Numbered from the stretch's first letter, positions 1 to 7,844 are shown. The stretch: 32,870 bases of DNA from Myxococcales bacterium (GCA_012744445.1 JAAYBZ010000086.1:1-32870); one strand, 5' to 3'. A program made the numbers and translations. Notes: generated from the letters alone by a model not told the origin.

Positions 1-447
1 GCCGGGAACAACTCGCGCGCGGACACGGCGCCGGGTCGAGGTGGGAACGCCGGGAACAACTCGCGCGCGGACACGGCGCCCGGTCGCTCCGGCGCGGCGA
101 CGCCGGCGCGTACCGAGCCTGCGCGTACCGAGCCCGCGCGCTCGAACGCCGCGACGCAAGCGCGCGGCGGCGCGGCGAGCAGCGACGCCCCGGCACGCTC
201 GAACGCCGCGACGCCGGCGCGTACCGAGCCTGCCCGCTCGAACGCGGCGACGCCTGGGCGCACCGGCGCGGCGAGCAGCGAGACGCCCGCGCGCGCCAAC
301 GGAAACAATTCGCGCGCGGACACGGCGCCCGGACGTTCCGGTGCGGCGAGCAATTCGCGCGCGGATACGGCGCCCGGACGCTCCGGCGCGGCGAGCAATT
401 CGCGCGCGGACACGGCGCCCGGTCGCTCCAACGCGGCACGTACGCGT
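1..447 (+). repeat. Coding tandem/interspersed repeats (SRADTAPGR units)
   Basis: A segment of about 38 bp at 1-38 recurs almost exactly at 49-86 (one G/C difference). Related units start near 301, 349 and 394, each encoding (N/S)(N/S)SRADTAPGR followed by SGAA or SNAA. A second unit, ARTEPARSNAATP, occurs between about 107 and 255. The lengths are multiples of three, so the repeats can expand or contract without breaking the frame. Confidence 0.75.
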
Positions 448-450
448 TGA
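1..450 (+). CDS. C-terminal part of a low-complexity repeat protein (5' end outside window)
   Basis: The frame starting at base 1 is open to a TGA at 448-450 and has almost only G or C in third codon positions, which marks it as the coding frame. It is 149 codons of Ala/Arg/Ser/Pro/Thr-rich sequence with no recognisable fold. Two peptide repeats build it: SRADTAPGR (five copies, preceded by NN, NN, NN, SN and SN) and ARTEPARSNAATP-like blocks in the middle. The tail is probably disordered and basic, since Arg outnumbers Asp plus Glu. The N-terminal part, which would show what the protein is, lies upstream of the window. The Arg-rich reading in the second frame (41-487) is a shadow: its third positions are not GC-enriched and it runs through the hairpin after the real stop. 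I do not recognise the family. Confidence 0.7.
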   Translation, partial: AGNNSRADTAPGRGGNAGNNSRADTAPGRSGAATPARTEPARTEPARSNAATQARGGAASSDAPARSNAATPARTEPARSNAATPGRTGAASSETPARANGNNSRADTAPGRSGAASNSRADTAPGRSGAASNSRADTAPGRSNAARTR

Positions 451-455
451 GCATC

Positions 456-484
456 ACGGTGGGTCCTCGTGTGGGGCCCACCGT
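456..484 (+). other. Stem-loop just after the stop codon
   Basis: ACGGTGGG (456-463) pairs perfectly with CCCACCGT (477-484), and the helix can continue inward by one G-U and two G-C pairs around a 7-nt loop. It starts 5 nt after the stop at 448-450 and has no U-tract. It may protect the 3' end of the mRNA or be the first half of a double terminator. Confidence 0.55.
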
Positions 485-498
485 TGACGAAGGGGAAG

Positions 499-534
499 CC
501 CGCTCGAAGCTTCCAAGGCTTCAGCGGGTTTTTT
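499..534 (+). terminator. Rho-independent terminator
   Basis: CCCGCT (499-504) plus GAAGC (506-510) pair with GCTTC (518-522) plus AGCGGG (523-528), giving an 11-bp stem with one bulged C. Six T residues (529-534) follow, then CC and more T. This is a textbook intrinsic terminator. It ends the transcript of the repeat protein and separates it from the TonB-like gene at 571. Confidence 0.88.
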
Positions 535-570
535 CCTTTAAGCTCGACGTAACGTAACCCGGGGCCGCGT

Positions 571-2028
571 TTGCGCCGCTTCAACGATCCTGCCGTCCTC
601 CTCTTCGTCGCCTCGCTCGCCGGCTCGCTGGCGGTGCACCTGCCGACGTACGTCTCGCTCGGCTGGCTGGCGGAGTACTTCGCCGAGCGCGCCGCCGAGG
701 CCGGGGAGCGCGAGGACCGGCCCGTGGAGACGGCCGTGGCCTATTTCGAGCTGCCTCCGCTCGAGGAGCCCCCTCCGATCGAGGAGGCGGAGAAGGAGCG
801 TCCCCAGAAGGACGAGCCCGAGCCCGAGAAGCCCAAGCCCGAGACCCCCGAACGCGCGCCGCAGCCCGAGCCCGAGAAGCCCAAGCCGGAGCCCGCCCCG
901 GCCGAGCCCGTCCCCGCGCCCAAGCCGCCACCTCCGCCGCCTGCCGAGGCCGAGCACGCCGTCATCCAGAAGAGCCAGGATCCCGACGTCGAGCCGCCGC
1001 CCGACGCGCGCTTCGTCGCCGACGAGAACAACCGCGTCGAGGACGAGACCGTGGCCGCCGTCACCAACACCGTGCGCGACGACGAGCGCACCGCGCAGCA
1101 GGCGAGCCCCGAGTCGCGCCTCGACGGCGTCGGCGCCGACATGAAGGACGAGCTCGGCGGCGTGCGCGATCGCGAGGGAGACGAGCTGCGCCCGCCCGTC
1201 GAGGCCACGGCGCCTGCGCGGCCCGAGGCCGCTCCGTCGCGCACCGAGGAGCGCGCGCGAGGGGACGTCCGTGAGCGCGCGGGCGACGTCGTGGTCGACG
1301 ACGGCTTCGGCACCTTCGTCGTCCGGCGTGGGCCGAGCCGCGACGGCGAGGCGGGCGAGGGCGGTCGGGGCGAGCGACGGCGCCGCGTCGATCTCAAGCT
1401 CGGCTACGCCCAGTTCGAGGGCGTGGTCGGCGCCGACGTGCTCGCGAGCGAGCGCGAGCAATTCGCCGCCGAGCGCCGCTCTCGGCGCGTCGGCCGGAGC
1501 CACGCCGAGGACTTCCAAGAGTTCCGCTCGGCCATCGAGAACTTCGTCTCGAACGTGAAGGTCGGCAACCAGACGGCGCTCAACGCCCGACGTAGCCCCT
1601 TCGCCGCCTACATCCAACGCGTGCACCTCCGCTTCCACGAGGCCTTCCACGAGCTCGTGGCGGGGCTCCCCGGCGACGCGGCCCACAACGATCAGAACCT
1701 CGTCACGCGCCTCGAGATCGTGCTCGAGGCCGACGGAACGCTCGCGGCGGTCGGCGTCGTGCGGAGCAGCGGTCAGATCCTCTTCGATTACGCGGCCTAC
1801 GCCGCCGTGAAGCGCGGCGCCCCGTATCCCGTCGCGCCCGCCGAGATCAAGAGCAGCGACGGACGCATCTATCTCCAATGGGATTTCAAGCGCGATCCCA
1901 TGGCCTGCCACCAGCTCCACGCGCGGCCCTTCATCCTCGAGGGGCTCCCGGCGCCGACGCGGGGGCGCGACGTGATCCCCGCCTCCACCTCGCCGCGGGG
2001 CGCGCGCTTCGCGCCGGGATCCCCTTGA
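571..2028 (+). CDS. TonB-family protein (energy transducer-like)
   Basis: The 485-residue protein has a short cytoplasmic N-terminus and one membrane anchor (about residues 9-33). A Pro/Glu/Lys-rich spacer (about 62-125) with EPEKPKPE repeats would span the periplasm, followed by a charged linker. A C-terminal domain (about 346-447) contains RSSGQILFDYAAYAAVKRG and ends in IYLQWDF, the pattern of TonB C-terminal domains in deltaproteobacteria. TonB proteins pass proton-motive force from ExbB/ExbD to outer-membrane receptors, but no exbB, exbD or receptor gene is in the window, so the partner is unknown. The start is a TTG with only a weak upstream purine stretch; no better start precedes the anchor. 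The gene follows the terminator at 499-534 and lies 31 nt before obgE, so it may be co-transcribed with it. Confidence 0.75.
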   Translation: MRRFNDPAVLLFVASLAGSLAVHLPTYVSLGWLAEYFAERAAEAGEREDRPVETAVAYFELPPLEEPPPIEEAEKERPQKDEPEPEKPKPETPERAPQPEPEKPKPEPAPAEPVPAPKPPPPPPAEAEHAVIQKSQDPDVEPPPDARFVADENNRVEDETVAAVTNTVRDDERTAQQASPESRLDGVGADMKDELGGVRDREGDELRPPVEATAPARPEAAPSRTEERARGDVRERAGDVVVDDGFGTFVVRRGPSRDGEAGEGGRGERRRRVDLKLGYAQFEGVVGADVLASEREQFAAERRSRRVGRSHAEDFQEFRSAIENFVSNVKVGNQTALNARRSPFAAYIQRVHLRFHEAFHELVAGLPGDAAHNDQNLVTRLEIVLEADGTLAAVGVVRSSGQILFDYAAYAAVKRGAPYPVAPAEIKSSDGRIYLQWDFKRDPMACHQLHARPFILEGLPAPTRGRDVIPASTSPRGARFAPGSP

Positions 2029-2059
2029 ACGCGGGAAGGCTCCGGCACAGGGTTCGCCC

Positions 2060-3160
2060 GTGAGCTTCGTCGATCAGGTACGCATCTCCGTCTTCGGGGG
2101 GAACGGCGGGAACGGCTGCGTGGCGTTCCGCCGCGAGGCCCATCGTCCGCTCGGAGGTCCCGCCGGAGGCGACGGGGGCAACGGCGGGAGCGTGATCCTC
2201 GAGGCGCACACGCGCCTCTCCACGCTCCTCGACTTCCAGTTCCGTCGTGAGATCAAGGCCGACGACGGCGAGCACGGCCGCGGCAAGGATCAATACGGTC
2301 GCGGTGGCGGCGACGTCATCGTGCAGGTGCCGGTGGGCACCCAGGTCTTCGACGACGACACCGGCGAGATGCTCGCCGACCTCGACAAGCCCGGCGCGCG
2401 CCTCGTGGCCGCGCGCGGGGGTCGGGGGGGGCGCGGCAACATCCACTTCGCGACGCCCCGCGATCGCGCCCCCCGTCGCGCCGAGAAGGGCGAGCCCGGC
2501 GAGGCGCGACGCCTCCGCCTCGAGCTCAAGCTCATGGCCGACGTGGGCATCATCGGTTACCCGAACGTCGGCAAGAGCACGTTCATCGCCGCCGTCTCCC
2601 GCGCGCGCCCCGAGATCGCCGACTATCCCTTCACCACGCTCACGCCCAACCTCGGCGTGGTCTACCGCGGCCCCGAGCGCTCGTTCGTGGTCGCCGACAT
2701 CCCCGGCATCATCGAGGGCGCGTCCGAGGGCGCCGGCCTCGGCCTCCGCTTCCTCCGCCACGTCGAGCGCACGCGCGTGTTGCTCCACGTGCTCGCCGTC
2801 GATCCCGATCCCGAGCGCGATCCCGTGCGCGACTTCCACGTGCTCAACGCCGAGCTCGAGCGTTTCGACCCGAGCCTCGCGGAGCGTCCGATGCTCGTCG
2901 TGCTCGCCAAGGCCGACCTCCCCGAGACGCGCGAGATCGAGGCGAAGGTGCGCGAGGCCCTCGAGGCCGAGGGGCACCGCCTCTTCGTGATGAGCGCGGT
3001 CACGCGCGAGGGCGTCGACGCCGTGCTCGAGGCGCTCGAGGAGAAGCTCGACGAGATCCGCGCGCCCGAAGAGACCGCCGCGGAAGACGACTCGACCGCG
3101 TTCTACAAGGCGCCGCCCCCGCATCGGGTGGGACTTCCCGGAGACCCCGAGGAGCAGTGA
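2060..3160 (+). CDS. obgE: GTPase Obg/CgtA
   Basis: Obg is an essential ribosome-associated GTPase that acts in 50S maturation and stress control. The 366-residue protein has the Gly-rich Obg fold (about 2-158; FGGNGGNGC, GPAGGDGGNGG, ARGGRGGRGN) followed by the G domain. G1 is GYPNVGKS (166-173), the switch I region is FTTLTPN (191-197), G3 is DIPG (213-216) and G5 is SAV (312-314). The G4 position reads AKAD (283-286) where NKxD is usual, so the guanine-contacting Asn is Ala. The C-terminal tail (about 335-366) is short, acidic and Pro-rich. The GTG start fits the conserved SFVDQVRI opening. The stop overlaps the next gene's start by 4 nt (GTGA), which implies coupled translation. Confidence 0.95.
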   Translation: MSFVDQVRISVFGGNGGNGCVAFRREAHRPLGGPAGGDGGNGGSVILEAHTRLSTLLDFQFRREIKADDGEHGRGKDQYGRGGGDVIVQVPVGTQVFDDDTGEMLADLDKPGARLVAARGGRGGRGNIHFATPRDRAPRRAEKGEPGEARRLRLELKLMADVGIIGYPNVGKSTFIAAVSRARPEIADYPFTTLTPNLGVVYRGPERSFVVADIPGIIEGASEGAGLGLRFLRHVERTRVLLHVLAVDPDPERDPVRDFHVLNAELERFDPSLAERPMLVVLAKADLPETREIEAKVREALEAEGHRLFVMSAVTREGVDAVLEALEEKLDEIRAPEETAAEDDSTAFYKAPPPHRVGLPGDPEEQ

Positions 3161-4647
3161 TCGCGAGGCTCGCGGGATGGGCGTTCGCCGCGGCCCTCGC
3201 GCTCGGCCTCGCCGCGCCCGCCTCCGCGCAGTCCATTCCGGACAACGACTTCGCCATCGACCTCGCGCAGGGTCTCGCGAGCGGCACGGGTCGCCAGGTC
3301 GGCATGGGCAACGCCTTCACGGCGCTCGCGGCGGGCCTCGACGGAGTCGCCTTCAACCCCGCGTCGGCGGCGATGCGCTCGCTCTCGGAGCTCAAGCGCG
3401 TCGAGGTGCGCGGCGGGGGCGGCATCTCGTTCCCGGGCCGCTTCGGTACGGGGGACTTCTTCAACAACGGCCTCGGCAGCACGCGCGGCGTGAACATCGA
3501 CGACTCGTTCGTCCTCGAGGGCGGGCTCGGCTTCCAGCTCGGGATGATCGGCGTCGTGGGGACGGGCGAGGTGCAGAGCTACATCGTCCGTGGCCGCGAA
3601 GGACGCCCCGACTCCAACGTGAACCTCCAGACCTTCCGCGTGGGCGGCGGCTTCAACGTGCTCGGCGGCGACGTCGTGCTCGGCGCGAGCCTGCTCATCA
3701 CGCGCATGGCGATCACCTCGGGCCTCGGCCTCGGCCTGGGCGTCGGCGCGCTCGTCCGCACGAGCGCGCCCGGGATGGAGATCGGCGCCGTCTATCGACC
3801 GGAGGGCTCGCGCTTCCGCGTGGGCGTGGCCGCCGTGAGCCACATCAAGGCGCGCGTCGTGCCCGAGGGCGACGACGGCGTGGTCATGGAGGGCGGCTAC
3901 GTCCTGCCGCGCGAGGTCGTGCGCCCCTGGGAGGCGCGCTTCGGCATCGCCTATCAGCTCGGCCCGCGCCCGCTCAACCGGCGCTACGAGCTGCCGCCCG
4001 ATCCCAGCGCCTGGGTCCGCGCGCAGGATCGCGAGGCGCGCTGCGCTCGTATCGCCGAGCAGCTCGCGCGCGAGGCGGCCCGCGGCGTCGCGCCGAGGGA
4101 GCACGTCTCGCCCGAAGAGCGCATGCTCTGCCCGTCCATCGAACAGCGCCCGAGCGATCCGGAGTTCTGGGAAGAAGAGCGGATCCGGCGCGAAGAGGAG
4201 CGGGCCACGCGCGACACGCGCATCGAGCGCGAGCGGAAGCGCATCAAGCATCAGCGATGGATCGACTACGAGATCCTGCCGCGTCGATATTTTCTCGTAT
4301 CGGCGGACCTCGTCGTCATCGGCGGCGTGCGGCGATCGGTCGGCATCGACGGCTTCCTCGATCAGGAGCTGCGCCTCCACACCGAGCGTCCGTCGTTCCT
4401 CCCGCGCCTCGGCGTGGAGGGCGAGCCCTGGCCGCGCCGCCTGAAGCTCCGCGCGGGCGCCTACGTAGAACCTGGCCGAAACGCGGGGGTTTCGGCGCGG
4501 ATGCACTTCACGGCCGGCTTCGACGTGCGGCTCTTCGTGCTGGAGTTCACGGGCCCGGTGAACCCGTGGGACATCCGCGTCGGCGCCACGATGGATCTCG
4601 CGCGCGACTATTCCGATCTCGGCCTGAGCCTCGGATTCTGGTATTGA
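3157..4647 (+). CDS. Outer-membrane beta-barrel protein, PorV/FadL-like
   Basis: The protein has 496 residues with a clear signal peptide (cleavage after ASA, about residue 24). The mature start resembles PorV/UPF0164 and FadL-type barrels: GRQVGMGNAFTALA, then GVAFNPAS. Alternating beta-strand segments follow, and it ends in LGFWY, an aromatic C-terminus suited to BAM-dependent insertion. Between about residues 283 and 378 there is an unusual charged insert with two Cys and a likely coiled coil (EERIRREEERATRDTR), which does not look like beta-strand and may be a long loop or plug. The GTG start overlaps the obgE stop (GTGA) and has GAGGAG just upstream. Its ligand is unknown; fatty-acid transport or a secretion-linked shuttle role are both possible for the family. 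Confidence 0.72.
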   Translation: MIARLAGWAFAAALALGLAAPASAQSIPDNDFAIDLAQGLASGTGRQVGMGNAFTALAAGLDGVAFNPASAAMRSLSELKRVEVRGGGGISFPGRFGTGDFFNNGLGSTRGVNIDDSFVLEGGLGFQLGMIGVVGTGEVQSYIVRGREGRPDSNVNLQTFRVGGGFNVLGGDVVLGASLLITRMAITSGLGLGLGVGALVRTSAPGMEIGAVYRPEGSRFRVGVAAVSHIKARVVPEGDDGVVMEGGYVLPREVVRPWEARFGIAYQLGPRPLNRRYELPPDPSAWVRAQDREARCARIAEQLAREAARGVAPREHVSPEERMLCPSIEQRPSDPEFWEEERIRREEERATRDTRIERERKRIKHQRWIDYEILPRRYFLVSADLVVIGGVRRSVGIDGFLDQELRLHTERPSFLPRLGVEGEPWPRRLKLRAGAYVEPGRNAGVSARMHFTAGFDVRLFVLEFTGPVNPWDIRVGATMDLARDYSDLGLSLGFWY

Positions 4648-4722
4648 GGGACCGAGCCGAGGTGGTATGACGGAACGGGTTCCCATTCCGCGAACACCGC
4701 TCTAGGCTCCATCGATCGACAC

Positions 4723-7700
4723 ATGAACCAGCGCAAGGAGGATACGGCCCTCGGGGTCGCGCGGGCACGTTTCGTCGACTCGCTTCCGCAGAAGGCGGAG
4801 GAGATCCAAGCGGTCGTCCGCACACTCCGCGGCGCGCCCGACGACGAAGCCTCGCGCGAAGAGGTCCGCAAGCGCTTCCACGCGCTCTATGCCTCCGCGC
4901 AGGTCTTCCGCATCCAGGCGCTCGCCGAGGCGCTCAAGCGATGTCTCGTCGTCATCGACGAGGCGCGCGACGAAGGCCGGGCGCTCACGGAGGCCGACTT
5001 CGACACGCTCGACGGCGTTCTCGGCTCGGTGAGCGAGCTCGCGACGGGACAGCGGCCGTCGATCATCCCCAACATGGACGACGCGGTGGAGAACTCGCGC
5101 TACTCGGTGCCGCGTCCCTCTGCGCTCGGCATGGCGCCGTATCGCCCCGACACCGAGGCCAAGACGGTGCCGCCGCTCCGGTCGGCGTCGAGCCCCGGCT
5201 TCCCCGTGGCGCGCCCGCCGCGGCCCGCGTCCAACCCGGGCTTCGCGCCGCCCAAGCCCACCACGCCCCCGCGCCCGGCGTCGAGCCCCGGCTTCTCGCC
5301 GCCCAAGCCGGCGCTCCCGCCGCGTCCGGCGTCGAGCCCGGGCTTCCTTCCGCCCAAGCCGGCGCGTCCCGCGTCCAACCCGGGCTTTGCGCCGCCCCGG
5401 CCCGAGAGCTCGCCCTTCGGTGGCGGCGCGCTCGGCAAGGCCAAGAGCGCGGCGTTCGCGCCGCGCGCCGGCGGCTCCATCCCGCCCACGCGCCCCGAGA
5501 AGCGCATCTCCGCCTCGCGCGGCGCCGTCACGTCCATCGACGTCGATCGCGTGATCCTCGTGCTCATGGTGGGCGGCGAGCCCATCGCCCAGCGCATCAC
5601 GCCGATCTTCCCCAAGAGCCGCGTCGAGCTCCTCCAGAGCGCCAACGAAAAGGAAGCCGTCGAGCTCGCACGCGAGTCGCTCCCCGACGTCGTCGTGGTC
5701 GCGCCCTCGTTCGCGCGCCCCGCAGCCGAGGCCTTCGCCGAGGCGGCGCTCGATCATCTGCCGCGCGTGCAGCTCAGCCCGCCCTCGGCGGACGAGGCAG
5801 ACTATCGCCTCGAGGGCGTGACGGCGGTCGTCGCCGTGAACGCGCCGCCCACCAAGCTCGCGGGCGCCATCGTCGACGCCGCCTGCGGTGCGTCCACGCG
5901 CCGCGTGGAGGCACGCCCCGCGCGTCGTGAGGGCCGTCTCGACGGCGTCGAGGCCGTCGTCGCCTTCGACGAGCCGGGCGTCACGCACTTCATCGCCACC
6001 GAGCTCGAACGCGCCGGCGCCAAGGTGCACCGCGCGAGCGACGGCACGCGCGCCCTGATGCTCGCGCGCACGCTCCGCCCGGCGCTCCTCCTCACCGGCG
6101 AGTCGCTCCCCGAGATCCCCGGCGCCGAGGTCGTCGAGCGCGTCCACGGCGATCCCTCGCTCCTCTCCGTCCGCACGATCCTCCTCGAGATCGACGAGGA
6201 TCTCCGCGCGAAGATGCGCGCGGCCACCGACGACGCGTCGCGGGCTGCGGCCGGCGCCGGCTTCGTGCGCGACGCGGCCATCGACGCCGTTGCTGCGCGC
6301 CGGGCCGTCGTCGAGCAGGCCGTCGCCACGAGCCGCGGCCGCCTCCGCGGCGTGGGCATCCCCGCGCTCCTCGAAGCGCTCGAGCGCAAGGGCGCCGACG
6401 TCCTCCTCGAGCTCCGCGACCTCGCGCACACGGTCGAGCTCGAGGTGCGCGGCGGGAAGCCGGTCGTCGCCACCTACACCGCGTCGAACGGCGACTTCGC
6501 GCGAGGCGACCGCGCCTTCGATCGCCTCGCGTCGTTCACGGGCGGGCGCTTCCGCATCACGGCCGGGGAGGGCGAGCCCAAGGGACCGGCGGTGGCGGCG
6601 GAGGCGCGTGACCGTCTCCTCGCGGAGCTCTCGCGCAGGAGCGTCCTCCTCGAGCTCCTCGAGTCGTCGCTCGACGACGGAGCGCGCCTCGCGATCGATC
6701 CCGATCTCGCCGCCTCCGTGGGGCTCGAGGAGCGCGTCATCGGGGCGCTCGGCGAGTCGACCACGCTCGGCGCGGCCAAGGAGACGCTCGGCGAGCGCGC
6801 CCTCGACTCGCTCCTCGCGCTCGCGCGCGGCGGCGCCATCACGCGCCTCGAAGACGCGAGCGGACGCGATCTCGTCGAGGCAGGGCTCGCGGAGCGCGGC
6901 GCGCCCGACGTCGACGCGGCCGATCTCGCCGACACCACGCCGGGGAGCCTCCCCGCGGCCGTCGAGCCCGAGGCCGCCGACGACGAGGCCGAGCCCCTCG
7001 AGCTCGACGCGTTCGAGAGCGTCGCCGTCGAAGAAGACGACGCCGAGCCGGTCGAGCTCCCGCCGGGCGACGCCTTCGCCACGACCACCGAGTCCATCCC
7101 CACCCTCTCGCTCTTGCCGGATCCCGAGCCGGATCCCGAGCCGTCCCTCCCGCTCTCGCTCGAGCCGCCCGTCCGCGACGTGCCGCCGCTCCCCGCCGCG
7201 CCGGCGCGCGAGACGACGGCCGAGCCCCCGGCGCCGCGGCCGACCCTCCGGCGCCCCGACGAGGCGCCCAAGAAGCCGGCGCAGCGCGGTGGAGGTGGGT
7301 TCCGCGTCGCGGTCCTCTCGACGCTCGTCGTCGCCGGTCTGGGCTTCGCCGCGATCGAGCTCTTCGATCTCGACGCGCTCTTCACGGCCGGCTCGCGCGG
7401 CGCGTCCGCCCCCAAGTCTGCCGTCGCCGAGGAGCGCGCGGCGGTCGCGCCGGTGGCCGAGGACGAGACGCCCGCGAAGCTCGAGAACCCGTTCCCGGAG
7501 ATCGCCAAGCTCTACGGCGAGCGCCGCGAAGGGATCGCCGATCGCAGCGTGACGATCCCCGAGGGCCACGGCCTCCTCGTGGTCGAGGCGCCGTCGCGCG
7601 GCGAGCCCGCCGAGGTCTACGTCGGCGGCACCAGCCTCGGGAAAGCCCCTGTTGCCAAGGCGTTTCCGCCCGGTCCCCACGAGGTCACGCTCGTGCGCGG

Positions 7701-7767
7701 CAGCGAGCGCCTCTTCCGATACGTCTTCGTCGAGCCTGGCGTCTCCCGCGTCCTCCCGGGCGAATGA
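4723..7767 (+). CDS. Multidomain regulator: Hpt-like, two pseudo-receivers, DUF4388, TM, PEGA
   Basis: The 1014 residues read as follows. Residues 10-110 are a helical segment with RFHALYASAQVF (His53), resembling a divergent Hpt domain. Residues 154-228 are five Pro-rich SSPGFxPPKP-type repeats. Residues 274-345 and 408-525 are two receiver-like folds. About 540-612 is a DUF4388 (PATAN) domain (RGVGIPALLEALERKGADV to GGRFRI). Residues 745-855 are an acidic then Pro-rich linker, 860-880 a membrane helix, and 947-1010 a PEGA-type domain (VYVGGTSLGKAPV). Neither receiver keeps the phospho-acceptor Asp: Ala327 aligns in the first and Gly459 in the second. The protein is probably a membrane-anchored scaffold or adaptor in a chemosensory or motility-type pathway, with the PEGA end outside the cytoplasm. 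The ATG at 4723 lacks a clear ribosome binding site; an AAGGAGG occurs inside the coding sequence at 4735-4741. No exact family is known to me. Confidence 0.75.
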   Translation: MNQRKEDTALGVARARFVDSLPQKAEEIQAVVRTLRGAPDDEASREEVRKRFHALYASAQVFRIQALAEALKRCLVVIDEARDEGRALTEADFDTLDGVLGSVSELATGQRPSIIPNMDDAVENSRYSVPRPSALGMAPYRPDTEAKTVPPLRSASSPGFPVARPPRPASNPGFAPPKPTTPPRPASSPGFSPPKPALPPRPASSPGFLPPKPARPASNPGFAPPRPESSPFGGGALGKAKSAAFAPRAGGSIPPTRPEKRISASRGAVTSIDVDRVILVLMVGGEPIAQRITPIFPKSRVELLQSANEKEAVELARESLPDVVVVAPSFARPAAEAFAEAALDHLPRVQLSPPSADEADYRLEGVTAVVAVNAPPTKLAGAIVDAACGASTRRVEARPARREGRLDGVEAVVAFDEPGVTHFIATELERAGAKVHRASDGTRALMLARTLRPALLLTGESLPEIPGAEVVERVHGDPSLLSVRTILLEIDEDLRAKMRAATDDASRAAAGAGFVRDAAIDAVAARRAVVEQAVATSRGRLRGVGIPALLEALERKGADVLLELRDLAHTVELEVRGGKPVVATYTASNGDFARGDRAFDRLASFTGGRFRITAGEGEPKGPAVAAEARDRLLAELSRRSVLLELLESSLDDGARLAIDPDLAASVGLEERVIGALGESTTLGAAKETLGERALDSLLALARGGAITRLEDASGRDLVEAGLAERGAPDVDAADLADTTPGSLPAAVEPEAADDEAEPLELDAFESVAVEEDDAEPVELPPGDAFATTTESIPTLSLLPDPEPDPEPSLPLSLEPPVRDVPPLPAAPARETTAEPPAPRPTLRRPDEAPKKPAQRGGGGFRVAVLSTLVVAGLGFAAIELFDLDALFTAGSRGASAPKSAVAEERAAVAPVAEDETPAKLENPFPEIAKLYGERREGIADRSVTIPEGHGLLVVEAPSRGEPAEVYVGGTSLGKAPVAKAFPPGPHEVTLVRGSERLFRYVFVEPGVSRVLPGE
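5182..5406 (+). repeat. Coding Pro-rich repeats (SSPGFxPPKP)
   Basis: Five units of about 14-17 codons encode SSPGFPVARPP, SNPGFAPPKP, SSPGFSPPKP, SSPGFLPPKP and SNPGFAPPRP. They form the linker between the Hpt-like segment and the first receiver-like domain. Such Pro-rich spacers are flexible and can bind small adaptor domains. Confidence 0.8.
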
Positions 7768-7780
7768 GCCGCCGGCATCG

Positions 7781-7813
7781 TTGACCTCGAGATCCCAGGC
7801 TGCTAGCAGCCTG
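7781..7813 (+). promoter_or_regulatory. Candidate promoter overlapped by an 18-bp perfect palindrome
   Basis: TTGACC (7781-7786) lies 17 bp upstream of TAGCAG (7804-7809), which is preceded by TGC as in extended -10 elements. CAGGCTGCTAGCAGCCTG (7796-7813) is a perfect 18-bp palindrome covering that -10 element. It could be an operator for a dimeric repressor of the lipoprotein gene at 7845. Alternatively it could be the 3' hairpin (7-bp stem, 4-nt loop, no U-tract) of the gene ending at 7767. Confidence 0.4.
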
Positions 7814-7844
7814 TTCAGTGACCCGTTTCGGGCCCGGAGGATTC

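Noticed and set aside
1..450. CRISPR-like or integron-like repeat array at the window start.
   Set aside because: Unit lengths and spacing are irregular, spacers are not unique, and the repeats keep one coding frame; they are protein repeats.
41..487. Arg-rich plus-strand frame over the first repeats.
   Set aside because: Third-position GC bias supports the frame from base 1 instead, and this frame reads through the hairpin after the real stop.
538..1920. Minus-strand open frame opposite the TonB-like gene.
   Set aside because: It would start from GC-rich antisense of the Pro/Glu linker; the plus-strand product has an anchor, a Pro-rich spacer and a TonB C-terminal domain.
4671..4690. Short dyad (CGGAA ... 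TTCCG) between the beta-barrel and receiver/PEGA genes.
   Set aside because: Only five pairs with a competing alternative fold, and no promoter or U-tract next to it; too weak to call.
4702..7680. Antisense open frame of nearly 1 kb residues under the receiver/PEGA gene.
   Set aside because: Same codon-composition effect; the sense strand has recognisable domains in order and the antisense product has none.
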